A stretch of 64,000 nucleotides of DNA from the NCBI RefSeq assembly GCF_030651185.1, contig NZ_JAUSCJ010000029.1, forward strand, positions 1 through 64,000, read 5' to 3'. Under the pieces are notes generated by a model that worked only from the letters and a program-made list of their open reading frames with translations, was not told the DNA's origin and made no database searches. Positions 30,037-39,403 of this stretch are shown in pieces. This DNA comes from Phenylobacterium sp. (lineage in GTDB: Bacteria > Pseudomonadota > Alphaproteobacteria > Caulobacterales > Caulobacteraceae). A program made the translations under genes and the position numbers. Each line of letters starts with the position of its first letter. Within the stretch, counting starts at the first letter, position 1.

Positions 30037-30834
30037 TCAGGCGTAGCCGAGCAGCGCGCGCAGGCCCGGCGCCATGAAGTCGACGGCCTGCTTCTGCGCC
30101 TCGGGCAGCACCTCGGGCAGGGTCATGCCCACCGAAAGCTTCTCGCGGCTGGTGGCGCTGTGCTCCCGCGAAGACCCCACGCGGACCCGGTCGCGCCAGT
30201 CCTCGGGGATGGCGATACCGAACTTCGCCAGCAGCTCCCGGAAATAGGCTTCCGCCGCCGGGGTATCGAGGTCCTTCAGGTGGCCGACGATGTCCTCGTA
30301 GCGCACCAGGTGCACGCCGGTCCCCAGCCACGCCACGGCATGGAAGGTGAAGGCCTCCCGCAGGGCCGGCGCCTTTCCGGGGATGCCGAAGATCATCATG
30401 TTCATCATCTGCTCGACGCTGACCGCGCCGTTCTTGAGCGGATTGAGCTCGGGATGATCCAGCTGGTCCGACAGGCTGAACCGCGCGCGGGCCAGGACAT
30501 AGTCATAGGGGTCGCGCACCAGGATCACCTGGTTGGCGTGCTTCAGCGCCATCAGCGAGATGTCGGCGAACAGCAGGTGACCGACGCTGAAGGCCGGCCG
30601 GCCGGGGTTCAGCGCCCCGATGTGCTGCTGCAGGTTCTGCACCTGGATGAACTCGCGGTCGTAGTGCTGCTCGGTGGGCACGAACATGCGGACGATATTG
30701 CGCAGCAGGTGGGTGCCGCACTTGGGCACGCTGTTCAGGAAGGCGGTCTGGCGCAGCGGCGCCTGGGCGAACTTCCGCACCTCCGGCCCCAGGGTGTCGG
30801 GCTTGGTGCGGATGATGGCGACCGGCTGAGCCAT
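30037..30834 (-). CDS. Sulfotransferase-domain protein
   Basis: A 265-aa protein from ATG at 30834 (MAQPVAIIRTK). The segment FLNSVPKCGTHLLRNIVR matches the 5'-phosphosulfate-binding loop of PAPS-dependent sulfotransferases. LVRDPYDYVLARARFS matches the 3'-phosphate-binding strand (RDPxDxxxS-like). The C-terminal RVGSSREHS resembles the RKGxxGDW-like region only loosely. The acceptor is unknown. It is a stand-alone gene converging on the peptide-binding protein. Confidence 0.75.
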   Translation of the reverse strand: MAQPVAIIRTKPDTLGPEVRKFAQAPLRQTAFLNSVPKCGTHLLRNIVRMFVPTEQHYDREFIQVQNLQQHIGALNPGRPAFSVGHLLFADISLMALKHANQVILVRDPYDYVLARARFSLSDQLDHPELNPLKNGAVSVEQMMNMMIFGIPGKAPALREAFTFHAVAWLGTGVHLVRYEDIVGHLKDLDTPAAEAYFRELLAKFGIAIPEDWRDRVRVGSSREHSATSREKLSVGMTLPEVLPEAQKQAVDFMAPGLRALLGYA

Positions 30835-30965
30835 GGGGGCGCTCCTGGAAACAAGACCTATCGCTAGGCGCCAGGCGGGCCGCACGCAACCGAAAATAAG
30901 ACGCGCTGGGCGCCCCGAAAATCCGCTAGCCTCGACGAAAGGCCGAGGGGGGCGGTGCGTAGATC

Positions 30966-32045
30966 ATGAGGGGTTTCCACCAGACGCGCCGGAGCCTGAT
31001 CGGCGGCCTCGCGGCGACCGGGCCGCTGGCCGCCTGCGCCACGGCCCTGCCGGGGCCGCGCCGGATGATCCAGGTCAACCTGACCGACACCCCCCTGCCG
31101 CCGGCGCCGCCGGCCACAGCGCCGCCGCCCGCGGACGACGCCGTGCTGCAGGCCGGCTTCGATCCGGTCCAGCGGATGACCGTGCCGGTGATGATCGAGG
31201 GCAAGGGGCCCTTCACCTTCGTCGTCGACACTGGCGCCAACCATTCGGTGCTGTCGGTCGAGACCGCCCAGGGGCTGGGCCTGCCCAGCGGCGGCCGGGC
31301 CGCGGTCCACGGTATCGCCGGGGTCGAACCCGCCGAGACGGTCTATGTTCGCCAGCTGACCATCGGCAGCGTGGTGACCAAGCGTATCCGCATGCCCTTG
31401 ATCTCGCGCCGCAACCTGGGGGCCGACGGCCTGCTGGGGGTGGACGTCCTGACCCGCCGCGACGTCCAGCTCGACTTCGAGCGCAACCGCTTCAACATCG
31501 CGCCGTCGAACGCCAGCTTCCGCCAGACCATGACCACCGGCGGCACGGGCCGGTTGGCCGGGCCGGTGGTCAATCCCAACATCGTGGTGGTCCCGGCCCG
31601 CTACCGGTTCGGCCAGCTCACCATCATCGATGCGGAGGTGGGGGTTGGCCTGCACATCACCGCCTTCCTGGACTCAGGCGCCCAGTCCACCGTCGGCAAC
31701 CTCGCCCTGCGCAACGCCGCCTTCGCGCAGGAGCCGGGCCTGGCCCTGCGGACCCTGCGGGTGCAGCTGGTCAGCGCCACCGGTCAGACGGTGTCGGGCG
31801 ACTTGGCGCGTCTGCCGGGATTGCGGTTGGGGGGCTTGCGGATCGGCAACCTGTCCTGCGTTTTCGCCGACCTGCACACCTTCAAGATCTGGGACCTTGT
31901 CGACCGGCCGGCCATCCTGATCGGCATGGACGTCATGCGTCACTTCCGGACCATCGAACTCGATTTCGGCCGCCGCGAGGTGGTGTTCGAGACCGGCAAG
32001 TCCCCCACCGCCATCGGCCTTCCAGCCTCCGCCCCGCCGAGCTGA
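30966..32045 (+). CDS. Secreted aspartic protease with two retropepsin-like halves
   Basis: A 359-aa protein. The N-terminus has an RR pair and hydrophobic segment (QTRRSLIGGLAATGPLAACA), compatible with a Tat or lipoprotein signal. Two catalytic motifs are visible: VVDTGANHS (Asp88) and LDSGAQST (Asp236). Each belongs to a domain ending in a hydrophobic LLGVDVL or ILIGMDVM turn. A tandem arrangement in one chain gives a pepsin-like active site without dimerisation. It is likely a periplasmic protease; the substrate is unknown. Confidence 0.82.
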   Translation: MRGFHQTRRSLIGGLAATGPLAACATALPGPRRMIQVNLTDTPLPPAPPATAPPPADDAVLQAGFDPVQRMTVPVMIEGKGPFTFVVDTGANHSVLSVETAQGLGLPSGGRAAVHGIAGVEPAETVYVRQLTIGSVVTKRIRMPLISRRNLGADGLLGVDVLTRRDVQLDFERNRFNIAPSNASFRQTMTTGGTGRLAGPVVNPNIVVVPARYRFGQLTIIDAEVGVGLHITAFLDSGAQSTVGNLALRNAAFAQEPGLALRTLRVQLVSATGQTVSGDLARLPGLRLGGLRIGNLSCVFADLHTFKIWDLVDRPAILIGMDVMRHFRTIELDFGRREVVFETGKSPTAIGLPASAPPS

Positions 32046-32068
32046 CGTGAGCGGGCGGACCTCGTCCG

Positions 32069-33844
32069 CTAGAACGGCTGCGGCGCCAGGACGGCGGCCT
32101 TGCCGCCGCTGCGCAGGCGTTCGTCCACCAGGCTGTCCAGGGTGCTCTGGGCGCGCGGGTCGCCCAGGATCCAGGCCGCCGCGGCGAGCGTCTGAAGGGA
32201 GGTCGCCGAGACGCCCAGGGCGCTCTCCAGGGCCTCGAAGGGCGAGCTCTGGCGGGTCATGCGCTTCAGGCGGACCTCGCCCTTCAGGTCGGCCAGGGCC
32301 TTGGCCTTGTCCACCGCCTGATAGAAGCCGCCGATCTCGTCGACGAGGCCAAGCTGGCGCGCCTGGGCGCCGGTCCAGACCCGGCCCTTGGCGATCTCGC
32401 GCACCCGCGCCTCGGGCAGGCGCCGGCCCTCGGCCACGCGCACCACGAAGTTGGTGTAGATCTGGTCCATCCAGCCGGCGAAGGCGGCGCGGTCGGCCTC
32501 CGAGAATTCCTGGCCGATGCTGAAGGCGCCCGCATAGGGGCCGCCCACCGAGGTCTCCCGCACATCGACGCCGTACTTGGCCAGCGCCGGGCCCAGGGCG
32601 AACTTGCCGCCATAGACGCCGATGGAGCCGGTGAGCGTCGTGGGCTGCGCCACGATCGCCGAGGCCTGGGATGAGATCCAATAGCCGCCGGAGGCCGCAT
32701 AGGTCCCCATGGAGACCACCACCGGCTTCTTGGCCGCCTTGGCCGCGCGCACGGCGGCCAGGATCTGCTCGGACGCCGTGTCGGACCCGCCGGGCGACGA
32801 TACCCGCAGGACGATGGCCTTGACGTTGTCGTCCTCGACCGCGTCGTAGATCGCCTTGGACATGTCGTCGGAATAGATGGTCGAGCCGCCGGAGAATGGA
32901 TTGCGCGCGCCGTTCTTGCCGGTGACGATGGCGCCTTCGCCCTCGATCACCGCGATGGCGGGACCCGAGCCGGTGCTGCGGTCGTGGTTGGCGCGCATGT
33001 AGTCGCCGAAGTCCACCAGCTTGGCGCCGTCGCCGGCTCCGGCCAGGACGGCCGTCTCGGCCTCCTTCACCTGGCCGATCTTGTCGATCAGCCCCAGCTT
33101 GGCGGCGTCCTCGGCCAGGTAGGGTCCGGCCTCGATGGCCGCCTGCAGGGCGGCGGGGTTTTTCTTGCGGTCCAGCGCCGCGGTGGTCAGGCCGGTGCGG
33201 TAGACCGAGCCCATCCAGGCCAGGGTCGCGGCCTTGTGGGCCGGCGTATAGTCGGCGTGCAGGTACGGATTGACCGCGTTCTTGAACTCGTAGCGCTGCT
33301 CGTAGTCGGCCTTGACGCCGTACTTGTCGAACAGGCGCTTGAAGAACACGTCCTCACTGGCCATGCCGGTGACCTGGAACGAGGCGCCGGGCTGCATCCA
33401 CAGGTTCCCGGTCGAGGCGCCCAGCATGTAGGTCGCCGTCACCACGCCCGAGGGATAGAGCCCCTGGCTGTGGGCGAGGATCGGCTTGCCGGCCGCCTGG
33501 AAGTGCTTGAAGGCCAGGCGCAGCTCGTCGGCCTGGGCAGGCTCCATGCCGCCCTCGGGCAGGCGCACCAGCACCGCCTTGACCTTGCCGTCGCCCTCGG
33601 CCTGGCGAAGGGTCTCGATCACCGACATCACCGACATCGACCGGCGCCCGAAGGCGGCCAGCGGATTGGAGGGGTCCTGGTCGGACAGGGCGTTGCGCAG
33701 ATCCAGCGTCAGCACGGCGCGGGCCGGGGTCGCGTCGGGCCGGGCGGCCCCGGCCGCCATCGCGATCAGCAGGAACGGCACGCCCACGAGGAACAGCACC
33801 AGGCCCGCAAAGACGCCGGCCGCGGTGATCAGAAACTGCTTCAT
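32069..33844 (-). CDS. sppA: Signal peptide peptidase SppA, 67K type
   Basis: A 591-aa protein with one N-terminal membrane anchor (FLITAAGVFAGLVLFLVGVPFLLIA). Two tandem ClpP-like domains follow. The Lys of the catalytic dyad lies in YEFKNAVNPY of the first half and the Ser in GTYAASGGYWIS of the second, as in E. coli SppA. TLTGSIGVYGGKF follows. It degrades cleaved signal peptides in the membrane. Length and domain order are normal. Confidence 0.93.
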   Translation of the reverse strand: MKQFLITAAGVFAGLVLFLVGVPFLLIAMAAGAARPDATPARAVLTLDLRNALSDQDPSNPLAAFGRRSMSVMSVIETLRQAEGDGKVKAVLVRLPEGGMEPAQADELRLAFKHFQAAGKPILAHSQGLYPSGVVTATYMLGASTGNLWMQPGASFQVTGMASEDVFFKRLFDKYGVKADYEQRYEFKNAVNPYLHADYTPAHKAATLAWMGSVYRTGLTTAALDRKKNPAALQAAIEAGPYLAEDAAKLGLIDKIGQVKEAETAVLAGAGDGAKLVDFGDYMRANHDRSTGSGPAIAVIEGEGAIVTGKNGARNPFSGGSTIYSDDMSKAIYDAVEDDNVKAIVLRVSSPGGSDTASEQILAAVRAAKAAKKPVVVSMGTYAASGGYWISSQASAIVAQPTTLTGSIGVYGGKFALGPALAKYGVDVRETSVGGPYAGAFSIGQEFSEADRAAFAGWMDQIYTNFVVRVAEGRRLPEARVREIAKGRVWTGAQARQLGLVDEIGGFYQAVDKAKALADLKGEVRLKRMTRQSSPFEALESALGVSATSLQTLAAAAWILGDPRAQSTLDSLVDERLRSGGKAAVLAPQPF

Positions 33845-33994
33845 GGGAATCCCAGGCGAGAAGGTCGCTCTAGGCTATATGGCTGCGCGTTTCGTTCAAA
33901 TGAAGACCCTGCAATCGGCGCGTGAGAATTCGCCCGCGTTGCGGATGTCGTCCAGGCAGCCTGCGCCAGGGATTCGGAAAGCGGCGGATGTGTC

Positions 33995-34018
33995 TTCGTC
34001 CCGGCCTTCGCCGGGATG
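33995..34018. repeat. Intergenic palindromic repeat (CCCGGC...GCCGGG type)
   Basis: TCCCGGC and GCCGGGA pair around a CTTC loop between the cheW-like gene and sppA. On the minus strand it reads CATCCCGGCGAAGGCCGGGA, the core of a dispersed palindrome common in alphaproteobacterial intergenic DNA. No T run is present, so it is more likely a REP-type element than a terminator. Confidence 0.6.
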
Positions 34019-34030
34019 AGCGGAGTGATT

Positions 34031-34495
34031 TTAGGCGGCGAGCGCCAGGCTCTTGGGCAGCACATTGTCCAGCGACAGCAGGCTGACGATGCCCTCGTCG
34101 GTGGACATCACCGCGTCGACGAATTCGCGCACCTGGTCGGCGCCCACATCCGGCGGCTCGTGCAGCATGTTCTCGGTGACGGTGAGGATGTCGCAGACCG
34201 CGTCCACCAGCAGGCCGACCTCGCGGTCGTGGATCTGGGTGACCACCACGACGGAGGACTGGTTCGGCGTGGCCATGCCCAGGCCCAGGCGCGAGGCCAA
34301 GTCCACCACGGGCAGGATCGAGCCGCGCAGGTTGATCATCCCCAGCACGTGGGAAGGCGCGTGGGGCAGGGGGGTCGAGGCGGTCCAGCCGCGGATCTCG
34401 CGCACCGACATGATGTCGATGGCGAACTGCTGACCGCCGGCCATGATGGAGATCAGCTCGGCGCCGACATGCGGCAAACCCCCGGTCGCTTGCAT
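34031..34495 (-). CDS. CheW-like chemotaxis coupling protein
   Basis: A 154-aa protein from ATG at 34495 (MQATGG), which has a GGGGAAG ribosome site at good spacing; the longer GTG frame from 34537 is less likely. CheW features include QFAIDIMSVREIRGW, MINLRGSILPVVDLASRLG and VGLLVDAVCDILTV. It would link chemoreceptors to CheA. No cheA is nearby, but a methyl-accepting protein is encoded at 51480. Confidence 0.88.
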   Translation of the reverse strand: MQATGGLPHVGAELISIMAGGQQFAIDIMSVREIRGWTASTPLPHAPSHVLGMINLRGSILPVVDLASRLGLGMATPNQSSVVVVTQIHDREVGLLVDAVCDILTVTENMLHEPPDVGADQVREFVDAVMSTDEGIVSLLSLDNVLPKSLALAA

Positions 34496-34647
34496 CAGAA
34501 CTTCCCCGCTGTAGATGGCCGCCAGAAATCGACTCACGGCCCGTCCTAGGTGTGAGCCGTGACGGTTAACGCTTCGGAAATCCCCGACCGATAGCGGCCC
34601 GCGGGCCCGCGACGCATTGTCGCCAGCCGCCGCGCGCGCGCCTGGGT

Positions 34648-35169
34648 TCAGGGCTTCATCGACACGGCGTCCAGGATGTAGGCGTTCAGGGCGATGGACA
34701 TGTCCAGCATGATCACCTTGCCGATCGAGATGGCCAGCGCCTCCACCTCGGCCGGCGTGTGCAGCTTGATGGCCGCCCGCAGCAGCTCGGACTGAAAGAA
34801 GCTGTAGGCGGCGATGTAGGTGTGGGGCGGGACCCGCGCATGATAGTGCGCAAGGCCCACCAGCAGGCAGGAATGCACATAGCGCCGGTCGAACTCGCAG
34901 TTGAACAGGTGGGCCCAGTGCGCCTTCTGGCGGTGGCGCAGCCGGTCCTCGTCGTGGCCCTTGAGTAGGGCCTGGGTTTCGGGGAACCGGTGCAGGTACT
35001 CATAGAAGTGGGCGATGATGGGCTCCAGCCCGCCGCCCTTCAGGACCTTGAGCTGACGCAGATTGGTCTGGGTCGATCCGTCGATCTGGAACCGCGCCAG
35101 GCGGCTCTCGATGTCGACCCTTTCCGCGAGCCTCATCGCGCGGTCGGTCATGCGGTCCGCGCCGTCCAT
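34648..35169 (-). CDS. Protoglobin / globin-sensor domain protein
   Basis: A 173-aa protein from ATG at 35169, which follows a GGGAGG ribosome site. The globin fold is visible as FYEYLHRFPETQALLKG, RLRHRQKAHWAHLF, then SCLLVGLAHYHARVPPHTYIAAYSFFQ. The last contains the likely proximal haem His in the LAHYHARV region. It matches the protoglobin/globin-coupled-sensor family but has no output domain attached. A gas-sensing or haem-binding role is likely. Its position near cheW may be chance. Confidence 0.75.
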   Translation of the reverse strand: MDGADRMTDRAMRLAERVDIESRLARFQIDGSTQTNLRQLKVLKGGGLEPIIAHFYEYLHRFPETQALLKGHDEDRLRHRQKAHWAHLFNCEFDRRYVHSCLLVGLAHYHARVPPHTYIAAYSFFQSELLRAAIKLHTPAEVEALAISIGKVIMLDMSIALNAYILDAVSMKP

Positions 35170-35229
35170 CCTGAACCTCCCGACACCTGACGATTCGCAA
35201 AGTGTCGCAGCCCGTTTCGCCACGGCCAA

Positions 35230-35896
35230 GCTTGCAGTGACGCCTGCGACGCCGTGCAGCGCGCCGCGGCTCGGAGGCGAGCCGGTGGCGTTCCACCTCG
35301 AAGAACAGCCGACGAAGATCCCTCATGAGCCGACCGCTAAGGAGCTTGCGCTCAAGAAAGACCGCGACCGCTGGGGCGGTGACAGCCAGACCTGGCGCAC
35401 TTGGGATTTAAGTCCTTCGGGGAGCTTGGCTCTGATCATCGAGGAGAACGACTATTCGGGTCTGAGGCGAACCTGGGCTCAGTTTGGGTGCGTTAGAAAT
35501 CTCAGCGCGCCATGCCGAGATCGGGTTCGAAGAACCTCCAACCGGCAAGGTTGGCTCGCGCAGGTATGCGCCAGACGTCGAGCTCCACATTTGGATTCCG
35601 GCCGAAGAGGAAGGCCGGGTGTCTGGCGTCTCAGAGCTGGAGTGGGCGATCCACGAGGGCCTGATCGCCGACCCGGGCGTCGCGACGGCGCCAGACGAAC
35701 CTGACAGCTAGGAAGCCAGATTAGGCGCGAACGGTCCGCGGCCAGCCTTTTCCGCAGAAGTTGGCAGTCCGGTCAGCGCCAAACATCAGATGCTACCGGA
35801 GATCGTCAGGGTATATGTGATTGGATACTATGGGTTATGGCTAGCGATGCAAAACGCGCTGGGACCTACAGTGCGATGGCGATCTAATGAACGGCG
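35230..35896. other. Region without an intact gene; possible broken ORF at island edge
   Basis: About 670 bp. The plus strand has protein-like text in one frame (from about 35280, including KIPHEPTAKELALKKDRD) that loses sense near 35480. It may continue in another frame from a TTG at 35484 to 35711 (ARHAEIGFEEPPTGKVGS). This could be a frameshifted gene or two short unrelated ORFs. The last 180 bp before cueR look AT-richer than the surroundings. No family is recognised. Confidence 0.4.
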
Positions 35897-36298
35897 CTAA
35901 GCCGCGACACGGTCCTTGCCCCCCAGCCCTTCGATAATCGGGCAATCAGGCCGTTTGTCGCCGTGGCAGTTGCGCACCAGAAGCCGCAGCGTGTCGCGGA
36001 GTTCGGTCAGCTCAGCGAGCTTGCGGTCGATTTCTGTCAGCTTGGCCTTGGCAATCGCCTTTACGGTCGCGCTCTCGCGATCCTTGTCGCTGTAGAGCGA
36101 CAGAAGCTGCCGGCATTCCTCGACTGAAAAGCCGAGGCTGCGAGAGCGCTGGAGGAAGCGCAGGCGATGCACGTCAGACATCGAGTAGTCCCGATAGCCA
36201 TTGTCCGCGCGGTCGGCCTGCAGCAGCCCGATATCCTCGTAGTAGCGGATCGTCTTGGCCGAGAGGCCCGACTTTTCCGCTGCGTTTCCAATGTTCAT
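35897..36298 (-). CDS. cueR: Cu(I)-responsive MerR-family regulator CueR
   Basis: A 133-aa MerR-type activator. The winged helix lies at residues 1-70 (GLSAKTIRYYEDIGLL, then GYRDYS). The metal loop has Cys111 and Cys119 (CHGDKRPDC), matching Cys112/Cys120 of E. coli CueR, and Ser76 matches the Ser77 that marks monovalent-metal specificity. It should twist 19-bp-spacer promoters into an active shape when Cu(I), Ag(I) or Au(I) is bound. Three such promoters are visible: before this gene, before copA and before copZ. Confidence 0.92.
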   Translation of the reverse strand: MNIGNAAEKSGLSAKTIRYYEDIGLLQADRADNGYRDYSMSDVHRLRFLQRSRSLGFSVEECRQLLSLYSDKDRESATVKAIAKAKLTEIDRKLAELTELRDTLRLLVRNCHGDKRPDCPIIEGLGGKDRVAA

Positions 36299-36324
36299 GG
36301 GGCGATTCCGATCCGAGTTCCGTC

Positions 36325-36355
36325 AGGATAAAGGTTCTAGTGAGTGGAAGGTCAA
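36325..36355 (-). promoter_or_regulatory. CueR-type promoter upstream of cueR
   Basis: On the minus strand, -35 TTGACC (36350-36355) and -10 TATCCT (36325-36330) are separated by 19 bp, the elongated spacing MerR-family activators need. The spacer holds a partial dyad (TTCCACT...AGAACC). It lies 27 bp upstream of the cueR ATG, so autoregulation is likely. Confidence 0.72.
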
Positions 36356-36371
36356 GGGCGAGCCGAGGGGA

Positions 36372-38897
36372 TCACCGGCTAGCCGCCACGACGGGACCGG
36401 CGGCGACACGCATCGGCGCCTTGAAGCGCTTCAGCCGCATGGCGTTGCCCAGCACAAAGACGCTCGAGAGGGCCATGGCGCCGGCCGCCAGCATCGGTGA
36501 CAGCAGCGTGCCGCTGATGGGATAGAGGACGCCCGCGGCTACCGGAATCAGGCTGGCATTGTAGGCGAAGGCCCAGAACAGGTTTTGGCGGATGTTGGCG
36601 ATGGTCGCCTTCGACAAAGCGATCGCGTTGCTCACGCCCAGCAAGTCGCCGGACATGAGCACCACGTCAGCGCTCTCGATGGCCACGTCCGTGCCGGTGC
36701 CGATGGCGACGCCGACATCGGCCTCAGCTAGGGCCGGTGCATCGTTGATGCCATCGCCGACGAAGGTCACGGCCCGGCCGCCTGCGCGCAGGCGCTTGAT
36801 GGCCTCAACCTTTCCGTCCGGCAGCACTTCGGCGACCACCTCATCGATGCCGAGTTGGGCGGCGATGGCCTCCGCCGTGCGACGGTTGTCGCCGGTGATC
36901 ATCGCCACCTTGAGGCCCATGTCATGCAGGGCGCGGATGGCCTGCGGCGTGGTCGGCTTGATCGGGTCGGAGACGGCGATCACGGCGGCCAGCTTGCCGT
37001 CGATGGCGGCATAGAGCGGGGTCTTGGCCATCTCGCCCATGCGGACAGCGGTCTCGGCGAACGGCCGTACGTCGATACCCAGCTGGGCCATGTGGCGGTC
37101 TGCGCCGACAGCGACGCGATGGCCGCGGACCATGGCGTTGACGCCATAGCCGGGCACAGCATCGAAGGCGCTGACCTCGTCGAGGGCGAGCCCTTCGGCC
37201 TCGGCCGCGTTGACGATGGCGGCTGCCACAGGGTGTTCGGACTGCAGCTCGACGGCGGCGACCAGAGATAGGACCTGAGCACGCTCAAAGCCTTCAACGA
37301 CTTCCAGATCCGTCATCACCGGCTTGCCGGCAGTGAGCGTGCCAGTCTTGTCCAGCGCAACCACCTGGACGGACTTCAGCGACTGCAGCGCCCCGCCGTT
37401 GCGGAACAGAACGCCCAGTTCGGCGGCCCGGCCGGTGCCGACCATGATCGAAGTCGGCGTGGCTAGCCCCATGGCGCACGGGCAGGCGATGATCAGCACC
37501 GCCACCGCATTGACCAGCGCGAAGGCGACGCCCGGCTGCGGCCCGAACACCAGCCAGACGGCGAAGGTAAGGGCGGCCGCGACCATGACCGCTGGCACGA
37601 ACCAGGCGGTGACCTTGTCGACCAGGGCCTGGATCGGCAGCTTGGAGCCCTGCGCGGTCTCGACCATGCGGATGATCTGGGCGAGCAGCGTGTCCGCCCC
37701 GACCTTGGTGGCGCGATAGGTGAAGCTGCCGGTCTTGTTGATCGTGCCGCCGATCACCTCGGCCCCCGCCTCCTTAATGACCGGGATCGGCTCGCCGGAG
37801 ATCATGGCTTCGTCGACGAACGACGAGCCAGACAGCACCACGCCGTCGACGGGAACCTTGTCGCCCGGGCGCACCTGGATGACATCGCCGGCGGTGACGT
37901 CCTCGAGCGCCACGTCGACGAATTCGCCGTTGCGCTCCACCCGGGCCGACTTGGCCTGCAGGCCCATCAGCCGCTTGATCGCCTCGCTTGTGCGCCCCTT
38001 GGCCTTGGCCTCGAGGACGCGGCCCAACAGGATCAGGGTGATGATCACCGCCGAGGCTTCGAAATAGACGTTGGCCGTCCCGGACGGCAGCACCGCCGGC
38101 GAGAAGACCGCGACCACCGAATAGGCCCAGGCCGCCGTCGAGCCGAGCACCACCAGCGAGTTCATGTCAGGCGCCAGGCGCGCCAGGGCCGGCACGCCCT
38201 TCCTGTAGAAGCGCAGGCCCGGACCGAACTGCACGATCGTCGCCAGCACGAAGAAGGCGATATAGAGCGGTTGCTGGCCAAGGGTCATCGTCAGCCAATG
38301 ATGTAGCGCCGGGATCACGTGCGCTCCCATCTCGAGCACGAAGATCGGCAGGGTCAGCACCCCGGCGATCCCGAGATCGCGCTTGAGGTGAGACATCTCG
38401 CGGTCGCGGGCTTCCTCCCTGCTGTCGGTGGTCGCGGCGGCGCCGGCGCCGCTGCGACGAGGCTCATAGCCCGCCTTGCGGATGGCCGCGTCGATGGCCC
38501 CCCGGGGCGCGTCGCCGGCTAGGGTCTCGATCGTGGCGCGTTCCGTTGCGAGGTTGACCGAGGCCTTGAGCACGCCGGGGACTGCGGCGATGGCGAGCTC
38601 GACCCGGCGCACGCACGAGGCGCAGGTCATGCCCTCGATCTCCACTTCCGAGGTTTCGACGGGAACCTCATAGCCAGCCCCCATGATCGCGGCGATCACC
38701 CCGGCGGCGTCAGGTTTGACACCGACGTCGAAGGTGACGTCGGCGGCTTCGGTCGCGAGGTTCACGGTCGCGGCGGCCACGCCCGGCGCCTTGGCGATGG
38801 CGAGTTCGACACGGCGCACGCAGGACGCGCAGGTCATACCGGCGATCGGGAAGTTTTGTCTGACCGAGACGCCGGTCAGGTTGGAGGGAGCGTTCAT
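36372..38897 (-). CDS. copA: Cu(I)-exporting P1B-type ATPase CopA
   Basis: An 841-aa protein. Two N-terminal HMA domains each carry GMTCASC (residues about 20-26 and 89-95). The membrane metal site is Cys472-Pro-Cys474 (ACPCAMG), the phosphorylated residue Asp516 (DKTGTLT), and the hinge GDGINDAP. This set defines a P1B-1 copper/silver exporter of the inner membrane. The gene is directly preceded by a CueR-type promoter and followed 73 bp later by cueR on the same strand. Confidence 0.95.
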   Translation of the reverse strand: MNAPSNLTGVSVRQNFPIAGMTCASCVRRVELAIAKAPGVAAATVNLATEAADVTFDVGVKPDAAGVIAAIMGAGYEVPVETSEVEIEGMTCASCVRRVELAIAAVPGVLKASVNLATERATIETLAGDAPRGAIDAAIRKAGYEPRRSGAGAAATTDSREEARDREMSHLKRDLGIAGVLTLPIFVLEMGAHVIPALHHWLTMTLGQQPLYIAFFVLATIVQFGPGLRFYRKGVPALARLAPDMNSLVVLGSTAAWAYSVVAVFSPAVLPSGTANVYFEASAVIITLILLGRVLEAKAKGRTSEAIKRLMGLQAKSARVERNGEFVDVALEDVTAGDVIQVRPGDKVPVDGVVLSGSSFVDEAMISGEPIPVIKEAGAEVIGGTINKTGSFTYRATKVGADTLLAQIIRMVETAQGSKLPIQALVDKVTAWFVPAVMVAAALTFAVWLVFGPQPGVAFALVNAVAVLIIACPCAMGLATPTSIMVGTGRAAELGVLFRNGGALQSLKSVQVVALDKTGTLTAGKPVMTDLEVVEGFERAQVLSLVAAVELQSEHPVAAAIVNAAEAEGLALDEVSAFDAVPGYGVNAMVRGHRVAVGADRHMAQLGIDVRPFAETAVRMGEMAKTPLYAAIDGKLAAVIAVSDPIKPTTPQAIRALHDMGLKVAMITGDNRRTAEAIAAQLGIDEVVAEVLPDGKVEAIKRLRAGGRAVTFVGDGINDAPALAEADVGVAIGTGTDVAIESADVVLMSGDLLGVSNAIALSKATIANIRQNLFWAFAYNASLIPVAAGVLYPISGTLLSPMLAAGAMALSSVFVLGNAMRLKRFKAPMRVAAGPVVAASR

Positions 38898-38929
38898 GGA
38901 ACTGGTCCTCTGAGTATCGTTCGACCCGA

Positions 38930-38960
38930 GGTCTAATGCTTCCAGTCACTGGAGGGTCAA
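38930..38960 (-). promoter_or_regulatory. CueR-type promoter upstream of copA
   Basis: On the minus strand, -35 TTGACC (38955-38960) and -10 TAGACC (38930-38935) are separated by 19 bp. The spacer contains the perfect dyad CCAGT-G-ACTGG. It is located 33 bp upstream of the copA ATG. It matches the architecture of known CueR/HmrR targets. Confidence 0.8.
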
Positions 38961-39079
38961 TGGGGGTGTTTGAGATTTATTCTCTTCGCTTCAAGCGATG
39001 GAAAATATTGACCAAACGACAGTCCTCGGCAGCCGCGCCGATCCTAGGATCGTCACCAAAATTTCGGAGAAATCGCCGC

Positions 39080-39110
39080 TTGACCTTCCAGCAGGGGGAA
39101 GCCCGAAGGT
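39080..39110 (+). promoter_or_regulatory. CueR-type operator upstream of copZ
   Basis: On the plus strand, TTGACC (39080-39085), a 19-bp spacer opening with CTTCC and containing GGAAG, and a weak -10 (GAAGGT, 39105-39110). The left half is identical to the promoter of cueR (TTGACCTTCCA). It is 43 bp before the copZ ATG. Confidence 0.65.
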
Positions 39111-39152
39111 GGTCCTGCGGCCCTTCGTCGGCCTGCATATGAGGAGTTTGAA

Positions 39153-39350
39153 ATGTTGAAGCTAAAGGTCCCGGACATGACTTGCGGCCATTGCGCGATC
39201 GTCGTCTCTCAGGCGGTGCATAGCGTGGACACCAACGCCAAGATCGACATTGATGTGGGGACGAAAGCTGTGTCGATCACGACGTCGGCTGACCCGGCCG
39301 AGGTGATCCAGGCGCTGGCCGCCGCCGGCTATCCCGCCCAGCCCGACTAG
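39153..39350 (+). CDS. copZ: Copper chaperone CopZ (single HMA domain)
   Basis: A 65-aa protein with one ferredoxin-like HMA domain. The Cu(I) site is Cys11 and Cys14 in MTCGHC, and the fold ends with ALAAAGYPA. It would buffer cytosolic Cu(I) and pass it to the two-HMA CopA encoded divergently. A GAGGAG ribosome site lies just upstream. It is an Atx1/CopZ-length protein, and a probable member of the local CueR regulon. Confidence 0.9.
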   Translation: MLKLKVPDMTCGHCAIVVSQAVHSVDTNAKIDIDVGTKAVSITTSADPAEVIQALAAAGYPAQPD

Positions 39351-39403
39351 GCCGCGCCCCAACAGGCAAGGGACGCGAGAGGAGTTGGACCCGAAGCGCC
39401 GCC

